From contig CANNCZ010000002.1 of the NCBI GenBank assembly GCA_947503275.1, forward strand, positions 310,001 to 374,000: a stretch of DNA of 64,000 nt. The letters are read 5' to 3'. The translations under genes and the position numbers were made by a program. The DNA comes from an uncultured Erythrobacter sp. (GTDB lineage Bacteria; Pseudomonadota; Alphaproteobacteria; Sphingomonadales; Sphingomonadaceae). Within the stretch, counting starts at the first letter, position 1. The number at the start of each line of letters is the position of its first letter. Below the pieces are notes generated by a model. That model was not told the origin of the DNA. It saw only the letters and a program-made list of their open reading frames with translations, and searched no databases. Below, piece after piece: positions 1 to 9,542 of this stretch.

Positions 1-38
1 GCTATTCCGGCTGCGAATGTGCTGACCCATTTGCGCAT
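1..38 (-). CDS. possible 5' end of a truncated exported-protein gene
   Basis: An ATG at 38 on the minus strand opens a frame reading MRKWVSTFAAGI into the window edge. This resembles the start of a signal peptide: a basic residue followed by a hydrophobic run. A purine-rich stretch (GGGACGAG) lies a few bases upstream. Only 12 codons are visible, so the product cannot be named and the call may be wrong. Confidence 0.3.
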   Translation of the reverse strand, partial: MRKWVSTFAAGI

Positions 39-223
39 ATCTGCTCGTCCCGTATCGCGTTGCGCACCGACAATCGGCGCCCATTTCGCGCTTTCAAAAG
101 TGAATATATCCCTGTTTCATCACCTCTATCAAGCAAGCAGGCTTACCCTGCGATGAATCCTGCACAGATGATGCATGCTAGACCCGTGACGTGAGGCGGC
201 GCTGCACCTAGGAACAGCGCACT

Positions 224-1132
224 ATGTCCCAAGCCGCCGCTGCCACCACCACGTCTCGTTTACTGCCCTTTGCCGCAGCCGCGCTTGGTGTGGGACTTTT
301 GTCGCTGATGGACGCCTTCATGAAAGAGTCTGCTCTGTTGACCGGGGCATATACGGCGACAGTGCTCAGATCACTGATGGGCGCGGCGATAATCGCCCCG
401 ATCTGGCTTTGGCGCAAAAAAGGCTGGCCGGACAAGGCCGTGCTCAAACTGCACCTCGAACGCGGTATTATCTCGGCATTCATGGCGCTCAGCTTCTTCT
501 ACGCGCTCACCAAACTGCCGCTGGCAGAAGCGATCGCGATCAGTTTTATTGCCCCCCTGATCGCGCTGTATTTCGCCCGCGTCCTGTTGGGCGAAGTAAT
601 CCAGAAGAAAGCGGTTTTTGCCAGTTTTTTGGGTTTTATTGGAACATTAGTGATTATTGGCGGGCGCATTGGAAAGGGCGAATTTGACACGGATGTCGTG
701 CTGGGACTGACGGCGTTAATGTTCTCAGCTCTTCTATATGCATACAATTTCATCGTGATCCGACGGCAGAGCCAGATGGCAGGTCCGATTGAAATCGCGA
801 CCTTTCACAGCGGCGTTGGCGGTGCGGTTCTGCTGTTATTCGCACCGTTTCTGGGCACGGTTCCTCAGACGGAGGCTTTGCTGCCCATAGCCGCTGCCGC
901 CGCTCTGACGGTTACAGGCGCGATGGCGGTTGCTTGGGCCTATGCCCGCGCAGAAGCGCAAGCTTTGGTGCCCATCGAATATTCAGGATTTCTATGGGCG
1001 AGCCTGTTTGGATGGGCATTCTTCCGCGAGGCCGTCACGCTGCCGACGATTGCAGGCACAGTGTTGATCGTCGCCGGATGCTGGCTCGCGACGCGCAAGT
1101 CTGCTGCCGGCATTAACGACAACAGCGACTGA
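224..1132 (+). CDS. EamA/DMT-family transporter
   Basis: A 302-residue inner-membrane protein with about ten hydrophobic segments. It has the two-repeat layout of the drug/metabolite transporter superfamily: the first EamA unit covers roughly residues 14-140 and the second 155-290. Each unit ends in the usual small-residue-rich helix, as in the second unit around GTVLIVAGCWLA. A glutamate-proline-containing segment (PLAEAIAISFIAPL) matches the conserved end of an EamA repeat. The ATG at 224 is preceded by AGGAA at good spacing. The substrate cannot be read from sequence; family members export amino acids, purines or other metabolites. The gene stops four bases before the convergent lipoprotein gene, with no terminator between them. 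Confidence 0.85.
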   Translation: MSQAAAATTTSRLLPFAAAALGVGLLSLMDAFMKESALLTGAYTATVLRSLMGAAIIAPIWLWRKKGWPDKAVLKLHLERGIISAFMALSFFYALTKLPLAEAIAISFIAPLIALYFARVLLGEVIQKKAVFASFLGFIGTLVIIGGRIGKGEFDTDVVLGLTALMFSALLYAYNFIVIRRQSQMAGPIEIATFHSGVGGAVLLLFAPFLGTVPQTEALLPIAAAAALTVTGAMAVAWAYARAEAQALVPIEYSGFLWASLFGWAFFREAVTLPTIAGTVLIVAGCWLATRKSAAGINDNSD

Positions 1133-1136
1133 GAAA

Positions 1137-1808
1137 TCAGCCCGGCTGAACCTCATACGGTGTTTGGCTCAATTGCCGCTCAGTTCCAAAACGCCCGTTA
1201 GTCTTCTCCAAGAAAAACTCGACGATTTGCGTGCGGGTCATTCCGTCAAGCCGGTGGCCTGACCACTCAATCCAACGGTTCCACGCCGTCGCTGAACCAT
1301 AGCCCACATTGTAGGGTTCACCGATTGGCGCTCCGCTTACAAGATATCGCCGCTGTACCGTTTGTACGACTTCGGAATCGGGCCTTCCGCGATAGATCAG
1401 ATTAAGAGATATCCATTTCGTCTCGTTGTAAAACGTGCTCATGTTACAAATCCCATAGGTTCTGGGATTGGTGAAAGTGTTCGGGACATAGCTGCGCCGA
1501 CCACGATCTTTGCACCCGTGATAATAACCGAGCGCGCCAACGATGCGGGCGAAATACTGCCGCTCACTCACATTCATACCCGTGACCATCTGGGCCAGAC
1601 TATTATGCGCAGCCGCCGGTGACGCGGTTGAGAATGTGGTGCCATCATCGGGGACGCTGAACACGGGTAAGACGTACGCGCCCTCCGCCGTCTTGTCCGC
1701 ACGTGGGCCGATTGCCCCGCCGATCGCGCCCACCGCTTCATCCATGACTGTCGTGCAACCGGTCAGAACGACACTGGCCAGCAGCAAAGGTGCAATCAAA
1801 CGTTTCAT
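1137..1808 (-). CDS. predicted lipoprotein of unknown function
   Basis: The start is placed at the ATG at 1808 because the protein then begins with a lipoprotein signal peptide (MKRLIAPLLLASVVLTGC, lipobox LTGC, lipidated Cys at residue 18) and an AGGGGA ribosome site lies just upstream. The open frame extends further upstream to 1904, but those residues do not look coding. The mature part is about 205 residues and hydrophilic. It has two cysteines in a YYHGCKD...YGICNMS context and a Trp-rich C-terminal half. I do not recognise a domain. It is probably an outer-membrane or periplasmic lipoprotein. Confidence 0.75.
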   Translation of the reverse strand: MKRLIAPLLLASVVLTGCTTVMDEAVGAIGGAIGPRADKTAEGAYVLPVFSVPDDGTTFSTASPAAAHNSLAQMVTGMNVSERQYFARIVGALGYYHGCKDRGRRSYVPNTFTNPRTYGICNMSTFYNETKWISLNLIYRGRPDSEVVQTVQRRYLVSGAPIGEPYNVGYGSATAWNRWIEWSGHRLDGMTRTQIVEFFLEKTNGRFGTERQLSQTPYEVQPG

Positions 1809-1910
1809 ATTGTGTCCCCTCTTGCATTCAACGCACAGAACTCTCTTGCGTATCAATGCCTTAGTGAGGACACTATTGTGATGGGATTTACCGTTTGTGA
1901 ACAAGAAAAA

Positions 1911-1947
1911 GGCCGGAGCAGCGGGGACTGGCTCCGCTGCTCCGGCC
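1911..1947 (-). terminator. strong intrinsic terminator of the small membrane-protein gene
   Basis: A perfect 14-bp stem (GGCCGGAGCAGCGG at 1911-1924 against 1934-1947) with a 9-base loop. Read on the minus strand it is followed by TTTTTCTTGTT, a usable U-tract. It lies 57 bases downstream of the gene ending at 2005 and upstream of the lipoprotein gene. Confidence 0.8.
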
Positions 1948-2004
1948 TTTCCACTTCAAGTGGAGACAAAGGGGCAGTTCTGTCTCCATTGCAACCCGAA
2001 GCGG

Positions 2005-2178
2005 CTATTTTTGGTCGACCTCTTCAGAGGCCGTTTGCAGTTGCGAGTCGGTCTTTGCGCCGACTGGATCGGAAAATGTGAACGCCGCAGCGAAACAAAC
2101 CAGAACGACCATGACAGCGCCTATGATGCCAGCGGTCAAACTTGCTTTTTTCGCAGAAAGATCTTGAACATCTCCCAT
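2005..2178 (-). CDS. small single-pass membrane protein
   Basis: A 57-residue protein starting at the ATG at 2178, with GGGGG about ten bases upstream. Residues about 13-35 form one hydrophobic helix (SLTAGIIGAVMVVLVCFAAA). It is flanked by a short N-terminal segment, MGDVQDLSAKK, and an acidic polar tail ending EEVDQK. The open frame runs further upstream to 2370, but those residues have a composition unlike a real protein. I do not recognise the family. A strong terminator follows, which supports an independently transcribed gene. It is divergent from aconitase. Confidence 0.55.
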   Translation of the reverse strand: MGDVQDLSAKKASLTAGIIGAVMVVLVCFAAAFTFSDPVGAKTDSQLQTASEEVDQK

Positions 2179-2450
2179 CGCTTTTGCCCCCAATCCCGAG
2201 CTCTTCAACTGCCGACTTGCCTGCCATGAACAGGCCGCAAAAGTGAAGTAAACACTTGTAAGGGCTAACAGGCGCGGTTTTCGCGTCCGAAACACTGTCG
2301 CAATCGACTCGCAAGATGGGCCGCACCCCTTGACCAAACCCGCGCAGTCTAGCACTTGGCCAAGCAGCAATATTCACCCGGACTGGATCACCCGGATCCC
2401 CCCTCTCGCGCGCCTGCGCAAAGGGACCAGCACATAAGGACAATCACCCG

Positions 2451-5123
2451 ATGACAGCAACCGGCAAAGACACGCTCAACGCCCGCTCAAACCTCGCAGT
2501 AAATGGCAAGAATTACGCCTATTACTCGCTCTCCAAGGCGGCTGAGCAATTGGGCGATATTTCGCGCCTGCCGAACTCAATGAAGGTGCTGCTCGAGAAC
2601 CTGCTTCGTTTCGAAGATGAAGGCTTCACTGTCGGGCGCGAACATATTCAGGCGATTGTCGATTGGCAGAAAGACCCATCGACCGGCAACGAAATCCAGT
2701 ACCGTCCCGCACGCGTTCTCTTGCAGGATTTCACCGGCGTTCCTTGCGTCGTCGATCTCGCTGCGATGCGCGATGCGATCAAGGATTTAGGCGGCGACAC
2801 GCAAAAGATTAACCCGCAGGTCCCCGTGAACCTTGTCATCGATCACTCTGTCATGGTCGATGAATTCGGCCACCCAGAGGCGATGGACCAGAATATGGCG
2901 CTCGAATATGAGCGCAATGCAGAGCGTTACGACTTCCTCAAATGGGGCTCTAAGAGCTTTGAAAACTTCTCCGCTGTCCCTCCGGGTGTGGGCATCTGCC
3001 ACCAGGTAAACCTAGAGCATATTGCGCAGGGCATCTGGTCGAGCAAAGACGAAAATGGCGAGATGGTTGCCTATCCTGACACTTGCGTTGGCACAGACAG
3101 CCACACCACCATGATCAATGGTCTGGGCGTTTTGGGTTGGGGTGTCGGCGGGATTGAAGCCGAAGCAGCGATGCTGGGTCAGCCGATTTCGATGCTGATC
3201 CCAGAGGTTGTTGGCTTTAAGCTTACTGGCGCGATGGCAGAAGGTGTGACCGCGACCGACCTCGTGCTGACTTGCGTGCAAATGCTGCGCGAAGTGGGCG
3301 TTGTCGGCCGCTTTGTGGAGTTTTACGGGCCGGGCGTGGCAACGCTGACGCTGGCTGACCGTGCGACCATCGCCAATATGGCGCCAGAATATGGCGCGAC
3401 CTGCGGCTTCTTTGGCATTGATGACAAGACCATCGATTATATGCGCCTGACCGGCCGCAGCGAGGACAATCTCGCCCTCGTCGAAGCTTATGCCAAAGAG
3501 CAGAGCATGTGGTTCGACCCGACGCATGAGCCGATCTTCACCAACACTCTGGAACTGGATGTGGCCTCTGTCGTCCCAAGCCTTTCCGGACCGAAACGTC
3601 CGCAAGACCGGGTGATCCTTCCTGAGGTGGACGAACTGTTCAACGGCGACCTCAAATCGATCTACAAGAAAGACGCGCCAGTTCGCACCGCGGTTGACGG
3701 CAAAGACCATGACATTGGCGACGGCGACGTTGTGATTGCTGCCATCACCAGCTGCACCAACACATCCAACCCAGACGTGATGATCGCGGCGGGCCTAGTG
3801 GCGAAGAAAGCCAATGAGCGCGGCATGAAGCCAAAACCTTGGGTGAAGACTTCGCTCGCACCGGGCAGCCAAGTTGTGACCGATTACCTCGTGAAGTCGG
3901 GCCTTCAAGATGATCTCGATGCCATCGGCTTTGACCTTGTCGGCTATGGCTGCACCACCTGCATCGGTAACTCCGGCCCACTCGCGCCCCCCATAAGCAA
4001 AGCGATCAACGGCAACGATATCGTCGCCGCGTCAGTCCTGTCGGGCAATCGCAACTTCGAGGGCCGCGTCAGCCAAGATGTGCGCGCGAACTTCCTTGCA
4101 TCGCCTCCGCTTGTGGTGGCCTATGCGCTTCTGGGCACTGTGACCCAAGACATCACCACCACCCCTCTTGGCCAAGACCAAGATGGCAATGATGTTATGC
4201 TGGCCGACCTGTGGCCTACCAATGCAGAAGTGGCCGACAACCGGGCGGCCAATATTGATCGCTCGATGTTCGTCAATCGTTACGCCAACGTCTATGATGG
4301 CGATGAGCACTGGCAGGCAATCACGGTTGAGCCATCGGACACCTATAAATGGCGCGCGGGCAGCACCTATGTCGCCAACCCGCCATACTTCGAAGGGATG
4401 GGCATGGAGCCCGCTCCGGTTGAGGACATTGTCGACGCAAAGCCTCTCGCGATCCTCGGCGATTCGGTCACGACTGACCATATCTCACCGGCTGGCGCGA
4501 TTAAGGAAGACAGCCCTGCAGGCTCTTACCTCAACGCCAATCAGGTCGCGAAGAAGGACTTCAACTCCTACGGTTCGCGCCGCGGCAACCATGACGTGAT
4601 GATGCGTGGCACCTTCGCCAATATCCGCATTAAGAACGAGATGGTCCCCGGCGTCGAAGGTGGCGAGACCACTTATGGCGGCGAGCAAATGCCAATCTAT
4701 GACGCAGCGATGAAGCACAAGGCCGACGGCACTCCGTTGATCGTTGTGGGCGGCAAGGAATACGGAACCGGCTCATCGCGTGACTGGGCGGCAAAGGGCA
4801 CGATCCTGCTGGGTGTGCGCGCCGTTATCGTAGAGAGCTTTGAGCGTATTCACCGTTCAAACCTTGTCGGCATGGGCGTTCTGCCCCTGCAATTCAAAGG
4901 CGGCGACACGCGGGAAACCTTGAACCTTGGTTCGGACGACACGTTCAGCATTAAGGGACTGGCGGATCTCACGCCGGGCCAAGACGTTGAGATTGAAGCG
5001 ACCCGCGCCGATGGCACGACCTTCACCTTCACCGCATTGTGCCGCATCGATACGGCGAACGAGATGGAATATTACCGCAATGGCGGCATCCTCCATTACG
5101 TTCTGCGCAAACTGGCAGCGTAA
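2451..5123 (+). CDS. acnA: aconitate hydratase AcnA
   Basis: Aconitase of the AcnA/IRP type, 890 residues (usual length about 890). It interconverts citrate and isocitrate in the TCA cycle in the cytoplasm. The three [4Fe-4S] ligand cysteines fall at residues 435 (SCTNTS), 501 and 504 (GCTTC), essentially the positions found in the family. The C-terminal swivel domain carries the conserved [15 protein letters not shown] loop. The ATG at 2451 is the natural start. The next gene begins eight bases after the stop, so an exported rhodanese is probably co-transcribed with it. Confidence 0.98.
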   Translation: MTATGKDTLNARSNLAVNGKNYAYYSLSKAAEQLGDISRLPNSMKVLLENLLRFEDEGFTVGREHIQAIVDWQKDPSTGNEIQYRPARVLLQDFTGVPCVVDLAAMRDAIKDLGGDTQKINPQVPVNLVIDHSVMVDEFGHPEAMDQNMALEYERNAERYDFLKWGSKSFENFSAVPPGVGICHQVNLEHIAQGIWSSKDENGEMVAYPDTCVGTDSHTTMINGLGVLGWGVGGIEAEAAMLGQPISMLIPEVVGFKLTGAMAEGVTATDLVLTCVQMLREVGVVGRFVEFYGPGVATLTLADRATIANMAPEYGATCGFFGIDDKTIDYMRLTGRSEDNLALVEAYAKEQSMWFDPTHEPIFTNTLELDVASVVPSLSGPKRPQDRVILPEVDELFNGDLKSIYKKDAPVRTAVDGKDHDIGDGDVVIAAITSCTNTSNPDVMIAAGLVAKKANERGMKPKPWVKTSLAPGSQVVTDYLVKSGLQDDLDAIGFDLVGYGCTTCIGNSGPLAPPISKAINGNDIVAASVLSGNRNFEGRVSQDVRANFLASPPLVVAYALLGTVTQDITTTPLGQDQDGNDVMLADLWPTNAEVADNRAANIDRSMFVNRYANVYDGDEHWQAITVEPSDTYKWRAGSTYVANPPYFEGMGMEPAPVEDIVDAKPLAILGDSVTTDHISPAGAIKEDSPAGSYLNANQVAKKDFNSYGSRRGNHDVMMRGTFANIRIKNEMVPGVEGGETTYGGEQMPIYDAAMKHKADGTPLIVVGGKEYGTGSSRDWAAKGTILLGVRAVIVESFERIHRSNLVGMGVLPLQFKGGDTRETLNLGSDDTFSIKGLADLTPGQDVEIEATRADGTTFTFTALCRIDTANEMEYYRNGGILHYVLRKLAA

Positions 5124-5131
5124 GGGGCCAT

Positions 5132-5620
5132 ATGACCCCTCGCGCTCTTCTTGCCGCAATCTCCTTCCCCGCGCTGGCAGTATCCGCCTGCGCGCCGGAA
5201 GGAGGTGGGCAAGGCGGCAGTTCTGATCGACTGCCCGGCTATGAGCTGGCTGCGGCGGCTGAATTGGAAGTGCGCGATACGCTTGGCCAGACGGGCAACG
5301 GTCTCAATGGCAATCTCATTGAGATCAGTGTTGAGGACCTCGCTGCCAAGCTTGAACAGGGCAATATCCGCCTGATCGATGTGCGCCGCGATGATGAAGT
5401 TGCGCAAGGGATGATCCCCGGCGCCGAACACATCGCAATGGATGAATTTGATCCAGCAACGCTCGATATGTCCGATGGGCGCGAGATCGTGCTGCATTGC
5501 CGGTCAGGGCACCGATCCGGATTGGTGGCAGAGAAACTTGCCGCGTTTACCGGTGAGCCTGTGGTTCATGTCGCTGGCGGTATCTTGGCGTGGCAAGCGG
5601 CCGGCAAACCTGTCGAATAG
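5132..5620 (+). CDS. rhodanese-domain lipoprotein
   Basis: A 162-residue exported protein. The ATG at 5132 gives a signal peptide ending in a lipobox (VSAC, Cys20) and follows AAGGGG. Residues about 65-160 form a single rhodanese domain. It has IRLIDVRRDDEV near residue 80 and an active-site loop CRSGHRS with catalytic Cys123, which is complete for sulfur transfer. It would be anchored in the periplasm, so the sulfur donor and acceptor are unknown. It lies eight bases after acnA and is followed by a second exported rhodanese, which suggests a periplasmic sulfur or redox role. That role is inference. Confidence 0.88.
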   Translation: MTPRALLAAISFPALAVSACAPEGGGQGGSSDRLPGYELAAAAELEVRDTLGQTGNGLNGNLIEISVEDLAAKLEQGNIRLIDVRRDDEVAQGMIPGAEHIAMDEFDPATLDMSDGREIVLHCRSGHRSGLVAEKLAAFTGEPVVHVAGGILAWQAAGKPVE

Positions 5621-5681
5621 GCGTTAAGCCCGCAGTCAGCGCTGGCGGTGCAGAACTCTCCCAATTGTGGAGAAGAACGCC

Positions 5682-6200
5682 ATGAACAGGCTGATTATCG
5701 CATTTGCTGCTGCCCATATTGCTGTCGCCGTGCCCGCTCTTGCTCAGGATGCCGCCAGCACATCTGAACAAATCGACTATCCCGGCTTCGTCGAGCTAAC
5801 CGCAGAAGTTTATGAACTGCGTGAAGGTCGATTGCTCAGCCGTGAAGAGTTCTTCGAAGGCGCGCGCTCTCAGGGGGCACTGCTGCTCGATACGCGCTCA
5901 GCCGAAGCATTTGCAAACGGGCATCTGGAAGGGGCTGTGAACTTGCCGTTTTCAGACTTCACCACAGGCAAATTGCAGGCGCTAATTGGCGAGGACACTG
6001 ACCGGCCAATCTACATCTATTGCAACAACAATTTCCGCGATGGTCGCCCCCCTGTTGCGACCAAGCTCGCACCGCTGGCGCTCAACATCCCGACCTTCAT
6101 CAACCTTGTCGGATACGGCTATGCCAATGTCTGGGAGTTGGGTGAGATCGTTCAGATCGCCGATGTGGACTGGGTTGGCGAATTGTCTGAAACGCCCTGA
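5682..6200 (+). CDS. periplasmic rhodanese-like protein
   Basis: A 172-residue protein with a cleavable signal peptide (cleavage likely after PALA, residue 21). The ATG at 5682 has GGAGAAG upstream; an earlier in-frame ATG at 5667 would spoil the signal peptide. The rhodanese fold covers about residues 45-155 (LLLDTRSAEAFANGHLEGA). The active-site loop is CNNNFRDGR with Cys114. That loop is longer than the classical six-residue one and differs from the CRSGHR loop of the neighbour, so the two probably use different substrates. A good terminator follows at 6225. Confidence 0.85.
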   Translation: MNRLIIAFAAAHIAVAVPALAQDAASTSEQIDYPGFVELTAEVYELREGRLLSREEFFEGARSQGALLLDTRSAEAFANGHLEGAVNLPFSDFTTGKLQALIGEDTDRPIYIYCNNNFRDGRPPVATKLAPLALNIPTFINLVGYGYANVWELGEIVQIADVDWVGELSETP

Positions 6201-6224
6201 CCAAAACCTCATCAACTGTATAGC

Positions 6225-6261
6225 AAAAGGGCGGCTCCCCACATGGGAAGCCGCCCTTTTT
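6225..6261. terminator. bidirectional intrinsic terminator
   Basis: AAAAGGGCGGCT at 6225-6236 pairs with AGCCGCCCTTTT at 6249-6260, with a run of T on one side and A on the other. It can end transcription from the second rhodanese on the plus strand and from the serine-rich gene on the minus strand. Confidence 0.85.
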
Positions 6262-6288
6262 GTTGCCTCACGCCGAAGCGTTCAGCGT

Positions 6289-8259
6289 TTAGGCTACGGC
6301 CTTTTCGCCGCCAGCTTTCACTGCGAATTTCTTACGACCAAGGATCGCTGCTGCGGCCGCGCCGAACAGGATCATCATTGGCGGTGCCGGGACATCTGTG
6401 CCTCCGGTTGAGCCGCCGCTGCTGCTCGAAGAAGAGCTCGAGGACGATGAGCTGCTCGAAGACGAGCTGCTGCTGCCGCCAAAGCTCGATGTGCCACCCG
6501 AGGAGCTAGAGCTGGACGATGAGGAAGAGCTCGAGCTGCTGCCGCCAAAGCTGGAGGTTGTGCCACCCGAAGTCGCGCCGCCCGAAGAGCTGGAGCTAGA
6601 CGATGATGACGATGAGCTCGATGAAGAAGAGCTGCCGCCTGTGGTGCCGCCACCGCTTGTATTGCCACCGGACGTGGTGCCGCCTGAGCTGCTTGATGAA
6701 GAGGAGCTTGAGGAAGAACCGGAGGATGATGACGAACCACCAAAGCTCGTGTTTCCGCCAGAGCTAGCTCCGCCTGACGAAGAGCTCGAAGATGAGCTGG
6801 ACGACGAAGACGACGAAGAGCTGGTTGAACTGCTCAAGTCGCCTGAGCTGCCGCCGCTAGTCGCGCCGCCTGAGGATGTGTTGCCACCCGAGCTGGAGCT
6901 AGAAGAGGAAGACGAGCTCGACGAAGACGAAGAGCTGCTGCCACCGCTGGATGCATTGCCACCTGAGGTGTTGCCACCAGACGTGTTACCGCCGCTGGAG
7001 CTGCTCGATGAAGACGATGAGCTGGAGCTGGACGACGACGAAGAGCCGCCACTGGTCGCGCCGCCGGAGGTGTTGCCGCCGCTTGTGTTTCCGCCGGATG
7101 TGCCAGGGTGACCGCCGCTTGTGTTTCCACCGCTTGTATTGCCACCGCTGGTGTTTCCGCCACTCGTATTACCGCCTGAAGAGCTGGACGAACTGGAGGA
7201 AGAACTGGAGCTGGAAGAGCTAGAACTCGAAGAAGACGAGCTGGAAACGTTGCCTGAAGAGCTCGATACGTTGCCGGACGAGCTGGAAACATTGCCCGAG
7301 GAGCTTGAAACGTTGCCCGAAGAACTGGAAACGCCGCCCGTGCTGCTCGATACTGCGCCGGTTGAACTTGAAACAGCTCCGGTTGAACTGCTCACGCCGC
7401 CAGTCGAACTGGATACGTTGCCGGACGTGGTCGATGTGGTGCTCGAAATGCCGCCCGTGCTGGACGAAACGTCACCGGTTGATGAGCTGATGCTGCCGGT
7501 CGATGAGGTCGAGGTTACGCCGCCCGAAGTCGACGAGATCGTGCCCGAAGACGTCGAGTTATCGATGTTGATATCAATGTTGATACCATCGCCGCCCGAT
7601 GTTCCACCCGATGTCGAGGTCGAACCGCCTGAGGTTGTTGTGGTGGTCGAACCCGTTGGATCGCCGCCGCCGGTTGTCGTGGTGCTGACCACAGAGACAT
7701 CACCTGATGACGAGCCGCCACCGCCGAAGAAGCCGCCAAAGAAGCCGCCACCGCCGCCGAAGCCGCCGCCAAAGCCACCAAGGCCTCCGCCAACAACAAC
7801 TGGCCCACCGCCGCCGCCACCGCGGAGCGGCGGAAGGGGTGGAAGAGGTGCGGGTGCATAAGCAACTTGAGCAATCGGCGGGCACTCGTTTACATCAATA
7901 TAGGCGCGCGTCGCACCAGCGGGCAGCGGTGCAGATGCGGCAATTGTTCCTTGATTTCCGATAGCGCCGTACGGGCCAGGGATCGGCTGGCACTCAATCG
8001 TACGCTCTACGATCCGGCGACGCCGCTGTTCGGGAACCGGCAGAGGTGGCAGATCACGTGTCCGTGGTTGGTCTGTCTTCACATAGCGCGGCTGTGTCAC
8101 CGGCAGTGGTGCCGTTTCGACCAGCTTGCCATCCGCCGCAGTTGTGAACTGTGGGTCGTCTGTGTTCATCGGTTCCGCTACACGCACCGCACCACCTTGT
8201 AATAGGGCGATGCCTGCGGCCGTGGCCGAGAGCTTTGCAGCTACCATCTTGATCGACAT
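6289..8259 (-). CDS. serine-rich repetitive exported protein with PEP-CTERM-like tail
   Basis: A 656-residue low-complexity protein. Residues 1-28 look like an export signal. Residues 30-145 are a non-repetitive Pro-rich head with two cysteines (Cys90, Cys126). Residues 147-182 are Gly/Phe-rich. From about 183 to 618 the chain is almost only Ser, Gly, Thr and Asn, with runs of a dozen or more serines and short repeats such as SSSSGNV and SGGNT. The C-terminus has the three-part form of a PEP-CTERM-type sorting signal: VPAPP at 623, the hydrophobic stretch MMILFGAAAAAILG, then RKK. In that family the tail is processed by an exosortase and the protein becomes surface material. No exosortase is visible here. 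The ATG at 8259 follows AAGG; a second ATG lies at 8247. Confidence 0.75.
   Translation of the reverse strand: MSIKMVAAKLSATAAGIALLQGGAVRVAEPMNTDDPQFTTAADGKLVETAPLPVTQPRYVKTDQPRTRDLPPLPVPEQRRRRIVERTIECQPIPGPYGAIGNQGTIAASAPLPAGATRAYIDVNECPPIAQVAYAPAPLPPLPPLRGGGGGGPVVVGGGLGGFGGGFGGGGGFFGGFFGGGGSSSGDVSVVSTTTTGGGDPTGSTTTTTSGGSTSTSGGTSGGDGINIDINIDNSTSSGTISSTSGGVTSTSSTGSISSSTGDVSSSTGGISSTTSTTSGNVSSSTGGVSSSTGAVSSSTGAVSSSTGGVSSSSGNVSSSSGNVSSSSGNVSSSSGNVSSSSSSSSSSSSSSSSSSSSSSSGGNTSGGNTSGGNTSGGNTSGGHPGTSGGNTSGGNTSGGATSGGSSSSSSSSSSSSSSSSSGGNTSGGNTSGGNASSGGSSSSSSSSSSSSSSSSSGGNTSSGGATSGGSSGDLSSSTSSSSSSSSSSSSSSSSGGASSGGNTSFGGSSSSSGSSSSSSSSSSSGGTTSGGNTSGGGTTGGSSSSSSSSSSSSSSSSSGGATSGGTTSSFGGSSSSSSSSSSSSSSGGTSSFGGSSSSSSSSSSSSSSSSSSSGGSTGGTDVPAPPMMILFGAAAAAILGRKKFAVKAGGEKAVA
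6406..7713 (-). repeat. coding low-complexity Ser/Gly/Asn/Thr repeats
   Basis: Short in-frame coding repeats inside the serine-rich gene. They include 15-base SGGNT units around 7048-7175, 21-base SSSSGNV units around 7235-7330, and long serine runs interrupted by GG(N/A)TSGG. The repeats are conserved as protein but their codons are well mixed. Confidence 0.75.
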
Positions 8260-8471
8260 GACTTACTAACCTTGCTTGCCTGATTGGCTCGATGCGGCCC
8301 GCCCGCAACTCCACCAATTCCAAGGTTGTTCTGCGATTGAAGCAGGTTGCACTGCAATGGAGTTAACCAAGAATAGAGGCGGCTAACCGGCTGAAAGCGC
8401 TCAAAACGGCTGGATTTCAGGGACGCTGTCCCAGTTTGACACCGAAACGGCAGCCCGTGTTAGCCATTTTG

Positions 8472-9542
8472 TCAGTCTTTCGCTTCGTCAGATACGTCAA
8501 ACAGGCCGTGTTGCGACGCAGCCGGTCCCTGAGTCGGCACTTGAGGGGGTTTGTCGAGGTCCAGATGCTCCCACCCGGCATCGTTGAGCATCCGACCGCG
8601 TTCCGTGCGAGCCAGCAGGCCAAGCTGGATGAGATAAGGTTCGATCACTTCCTCAACTGTATCGCGTTGCTCTGACAGGCCCGCCGAGAGCGCCGCGACG
8701 CCAACGGGGCCTCCTTTGTAAGTGGTTGCAATCATGGTGAGATAGCGCCGATCCATTGCGTCCAACCCCAGTCGGTCAATCTCCAACCGGGTCAATGCAT
8801 CATCCGCAAGTGCGCGCGTCACACGCCCCTTACCCGCAACTTGCGCAAAGTCGCGTACCCGTCGTAGCAAGCGCCCTGCAACCCGAGGCGTGCCACGCGA
8901 ACGCCGCGCAATCTCGCGTGCGCCCGCGGGGTCTATATCCAATCCCAGCAGTCCGGCGGCGCGGGTCACCACATGGTCGAGCTCATCATGGGTGTAGAAT
9001 TGCAAGCGCACCGGAATGCCAAAGCGATCGCGCAATGGGGTGGTCAACAGCCCTTGCCGCGTCGTCGCCCCCACCAATGTAAAAGGTGGCAAGTCGATCC
9101 TAACGCTGCGCGCCGATGGCCCTTCCCCTATTATAATGTCGAGCGCGCGGTCCTCCATTGCGGGGTAGAGCACCTCTTCGACCACAGGATTGAGCCGGTG
9201 AATCTCATCAATGAACAACACATCGTGCGGCTCTAGGTTGGTGAGCAATGCGGCAAGGTCGCCCGCTTTTGCGATGACCGGGCCAGAGGTTGCTCGAAAG
9301 CCCACGCCCAGCTCATTGGCGACGATCTGCGCCAGTGTCGTCTTGCCCAGCCCCGGCGGTCCATGGAACAGCGTATGGTCCATCGCCTCCTCGCGCGCGC
9401 GCGCGCTGTCGATAAAGACACGCAGGTTATCGCGCGCAGCCTCCTGCCCGATGAACTCGGCGAGCTGCTTGGGCCGGAGCGCGGTGTCGGGATCGTTAGG
9501 CTGCTGTGTGCCAGTGTGGAGTGGGGGATCTAAGTCAGTCAC
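8472..9542 (-). CDS. ruvB: Holliday junction branch-migration helicase RuvB
   Basis: A 356-residue AAA+ motor of the RuvAB complex, which drives branch migration of Holliday junctions in recombination repair. Walker A is GPPGLGKT at residues 61-68 and Walker B is FIDEIHRL near 110-117. The sensor region ([18 protein letters not shown]) and the C-terminal winged helix ([18 protein letters not shown]) are present, and length is normal. The start is GTG at 9542 preceded by AGGA. It overlaps the stop of the DoxX gene as GTGA, implying translational coupling. It is the last ruv gene of a minus-strand operon that begins with ruvA but contains three unrelated genes between. ruvC is not in the window. 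Confidence 0.97.
   Translation of the reverse strand: MTDLDPPLHTGTQQPNDPDTALRPKQLAEFIGQEAARDNLRVFIDSARAREEAMDHTLFHGPPGLGKTTLAQIVANELGVGFRATSGPVIAKAGDLAALLTNLEPHDVLFIDEIHRLNPVVEEVLYPAMEDRALDIIIGEGPSARSVRIDLPPFTLVGATTRQGLLTTPLRDRFGIPVRLQFYTHDELDHVVTRAAGLLGLDIDPAGAREIARRSRGTPRVAGRLLRRVRDFAQVAGKGRVTRALADDALTRLEIDRLGLDAMDRRYLTMIATTYKGGPVGVAALSAGLSEQRDTVEEVIEPYLIQLGLLARTERGRMLNDAGWEHLDLDKPPQVPTQGPAASQHGLFDVSDEAKD

Noticed and set aside
3012-3710. A 232-codon open frame antisense to acnA
   Set aside because: It is inside the conserved aconitase coding sequence and shows no protein-like features.
7048-7330. CRISPR-like spaced repeats
   Set aside because: The repeats are 15-21 base coding units in frame with the serine-rich gene, with no unique spacers and no cas genes.
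6398-7861. Two long acidic plus-strand open frames opposite the serine-rich gene
   Set aside because: Their EEELEDDE-type sequence is what the complement of mixed serine codons produces in another frame; they lack ribosome sites and sensible starts.
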